A stretch of DNA of 6,482 nt from a bacterium (lineage in GTDB: Bacteria > JAHJDO01). Under the pieces are notes generated by a model. That model did no database searches. It saw only the letters and a program-made list of their open reading frames with translations, and was not told the origin of the DNA. The DNA lies in contig JAUWOV010000089.1 of NCBI GenBank assembly GCA_030611945.1, positions 1-6,482 on the forward strand. The letters run 5' to 3'. The stretch's first letter is position 1, and every line of letters begins with the position of its first letter. A program made the position numbers and the translations under genes. Of the stretch, positions 6,318-6,482 are shown piece after piece.

Positions 6318-6323
6318 TGGCAA
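6294..6323 (-). promoter_or_regulatory. Candidate promoter of the antitoxin-toxin operon
   Basis: On the minus strand TTGCCA (6323-6318) and TACAAT (6299-6294) are 18 nt apart, with good -35 and -10 matches, and the -10 lies in one operator arm. The predicted start would fall about 6287, leaving almost no leader before the Shine-Dalgarno sequence. A more upstream AT-rich -10 (within 6325-6340) is an alternative. Confidence 0.4.
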
Positions 6324-6397
6324 GTGAATTATTAAATATAAATAACCCAAAAACCTAGATAGAAGCCTAAAAAAAGGTAGAAAGAAGCAGGCTCTGC

Positions 6398-6406
6398 TGG
6401 TATAAT
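6398..6406 (+). promoter_or_regulatory. Extended -10 promoter of the right-edge ORF
   Basis: TGGTATAAT is a perfect extended -10 (TGnTATAAT). No convincing -35 is seen 17 nt upstream (TAGAAA). It is flanked by GCTCTG (6391-6396) and CAGAGC (6415-6420), an inverted repeat of unknown role. It would drive the ORF starting at 6452. Confidence 0.55.
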
Positions 6407-6421
6407 AGCAAAAACAGAGCA

Positions 6422-6436
6422 TCACCCAATGGGTGA
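6422..6436 (+). other. Leader hairpin ahead of the right-edge ORF
   Basis: TCACCC (6422-6427) and GGGTGA (6431-6436) form a perfect 6-bp stem with an AAT loop, ending 5 nt before the GGAG ribosome site. No T-run follows on the plus strand, so it is not an intrinsic terminator. In insertion sequences such leader hairpins can limit translation from read-through transcripts; that role is inferred here. Confidence 0.45.
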
Positions 6437-6451
6437 AAAACGGAGATAAAG

Positions 6452-6482
6452 ATGCTATTAACAAAAAAGATGTCACAAGTCA
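6452..6482 (+). CDS. Start of an ORF, probably a transposase, cut by window edge
   Basis: ATG 6452 follows GGAG (6442-6445) with 6 nt spacing and reads MLLTKKMSQV before the window ends. Ten residues are too few for a family assignment. A transposase is suggested only by context: a terminus-like sequence about 98 nt upstream, a strong compact promoter and a leader hairpin. Confidence 0.4.
   Translation, partial: MLLTKKMSQV

Larger units (their letters stand above)
6354..6482 (+). mobile_element. Probable left end of an insertion sequence (IS1380-like), cut by window edge
   Basis: From 6354 the sequence begins CCTAGATAGAAGCC, and its first seven bases equal those I recall for the terminal repeat of ISEcp1 (IS1380 family, CCTAGATTCTACG). 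A compact unit follows: an extended -10 promoter, a leader hairpin, a Shine-Dalgarno site and an ORF start about 98 nt in. That layout is typical of the start of an insertion sequence. The other end, the transposase body and any target duplication are outside the window, so the family call is tentative. Confidence 0.4.

Noticed and set aside
1-6482. CRISPR array, tRNA or rRNA genes
   Set aside because: No regularly spaced direct repeats and no tRNA- or rRNA-like sequence were seen in the short intergenic regions.

Overview
The window is an AT-rich stretch of a bacterial chromosome. It uses the standard code: all complete genes end in TAA or TAG and no in-frame TGA is read through. Most genes have clear Shine-Dalgarno sequences. 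Gene content (Lon protease, a GTP-type PEP carboxykinase, toxin-antitoxin modules, hairpin repeats, a probable insertion sequence) fits an uncultured, probably anaerobic or candidate-phylum bacterium. The phylum cannot be fixed from the sequence.

Layout, left to right. (1) 1-1455 (+) is the 3' two thirds of lon, cut by the window edge. It ends in a textbook intrinsic terminator that abuts the stop codon. (2) 1542-3043 (+) is a two-gene membrane cassette: a single-pass anchored protein of 172 aa with no family I recognise, then a protein with about ten membrane spans that resembles DUF2157 at its N-terminus. The second gene is visibly more GC-rich than its surroundings in several sampled stretches, and the cassette is bracketed by short inverted GTAGGGGC/GCCCCTAC copies. 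(3) 3088-3153 is an imperfect palindromic repeat whose right arm contains the ribosome binding site of the next gene. (4) 3156-3897 (+) is a HEPT/MNT pair of the HI0073/HI0074 type, with overlapping genes. (5) 3912-5792 (+) is pckG, 14 nt after the pair, encoding a divergent GTP-type PEP carboxykinase. (6) On the minus strand, convergent with pckG, is a Phd/YefM-RelE type II toxin-antitoxin operon (6274 down to about 5765), with a palindromic operator in front. The toxin gene is broken by a one-base frameshift; restoring one base recovers the canonical RelE C-terminus, which then overlaps the 3' end of pckG. (7) From about 6354 to the right edge is what looks like the left end of an insertion sequence: a terminus resembling the IS1380 family, an extended -10 promoter, a leader hairpin, and the first ten codons of an ORF.

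Working together: pckG (gluconeogenic/anaplerotic C3-C4 conversion) is metabolic but sits between two toxin-antitoxin modules, one co-directional and possibly co-transcribed, the other convergent and decaying. With the probable insertion sequence and the palindromic repeats, this points to a stretch of repeated insertion between housekeeping genes. I see no clear evidence of a wholly new defence system. The least explained unit is the two-gene membrane cassette.
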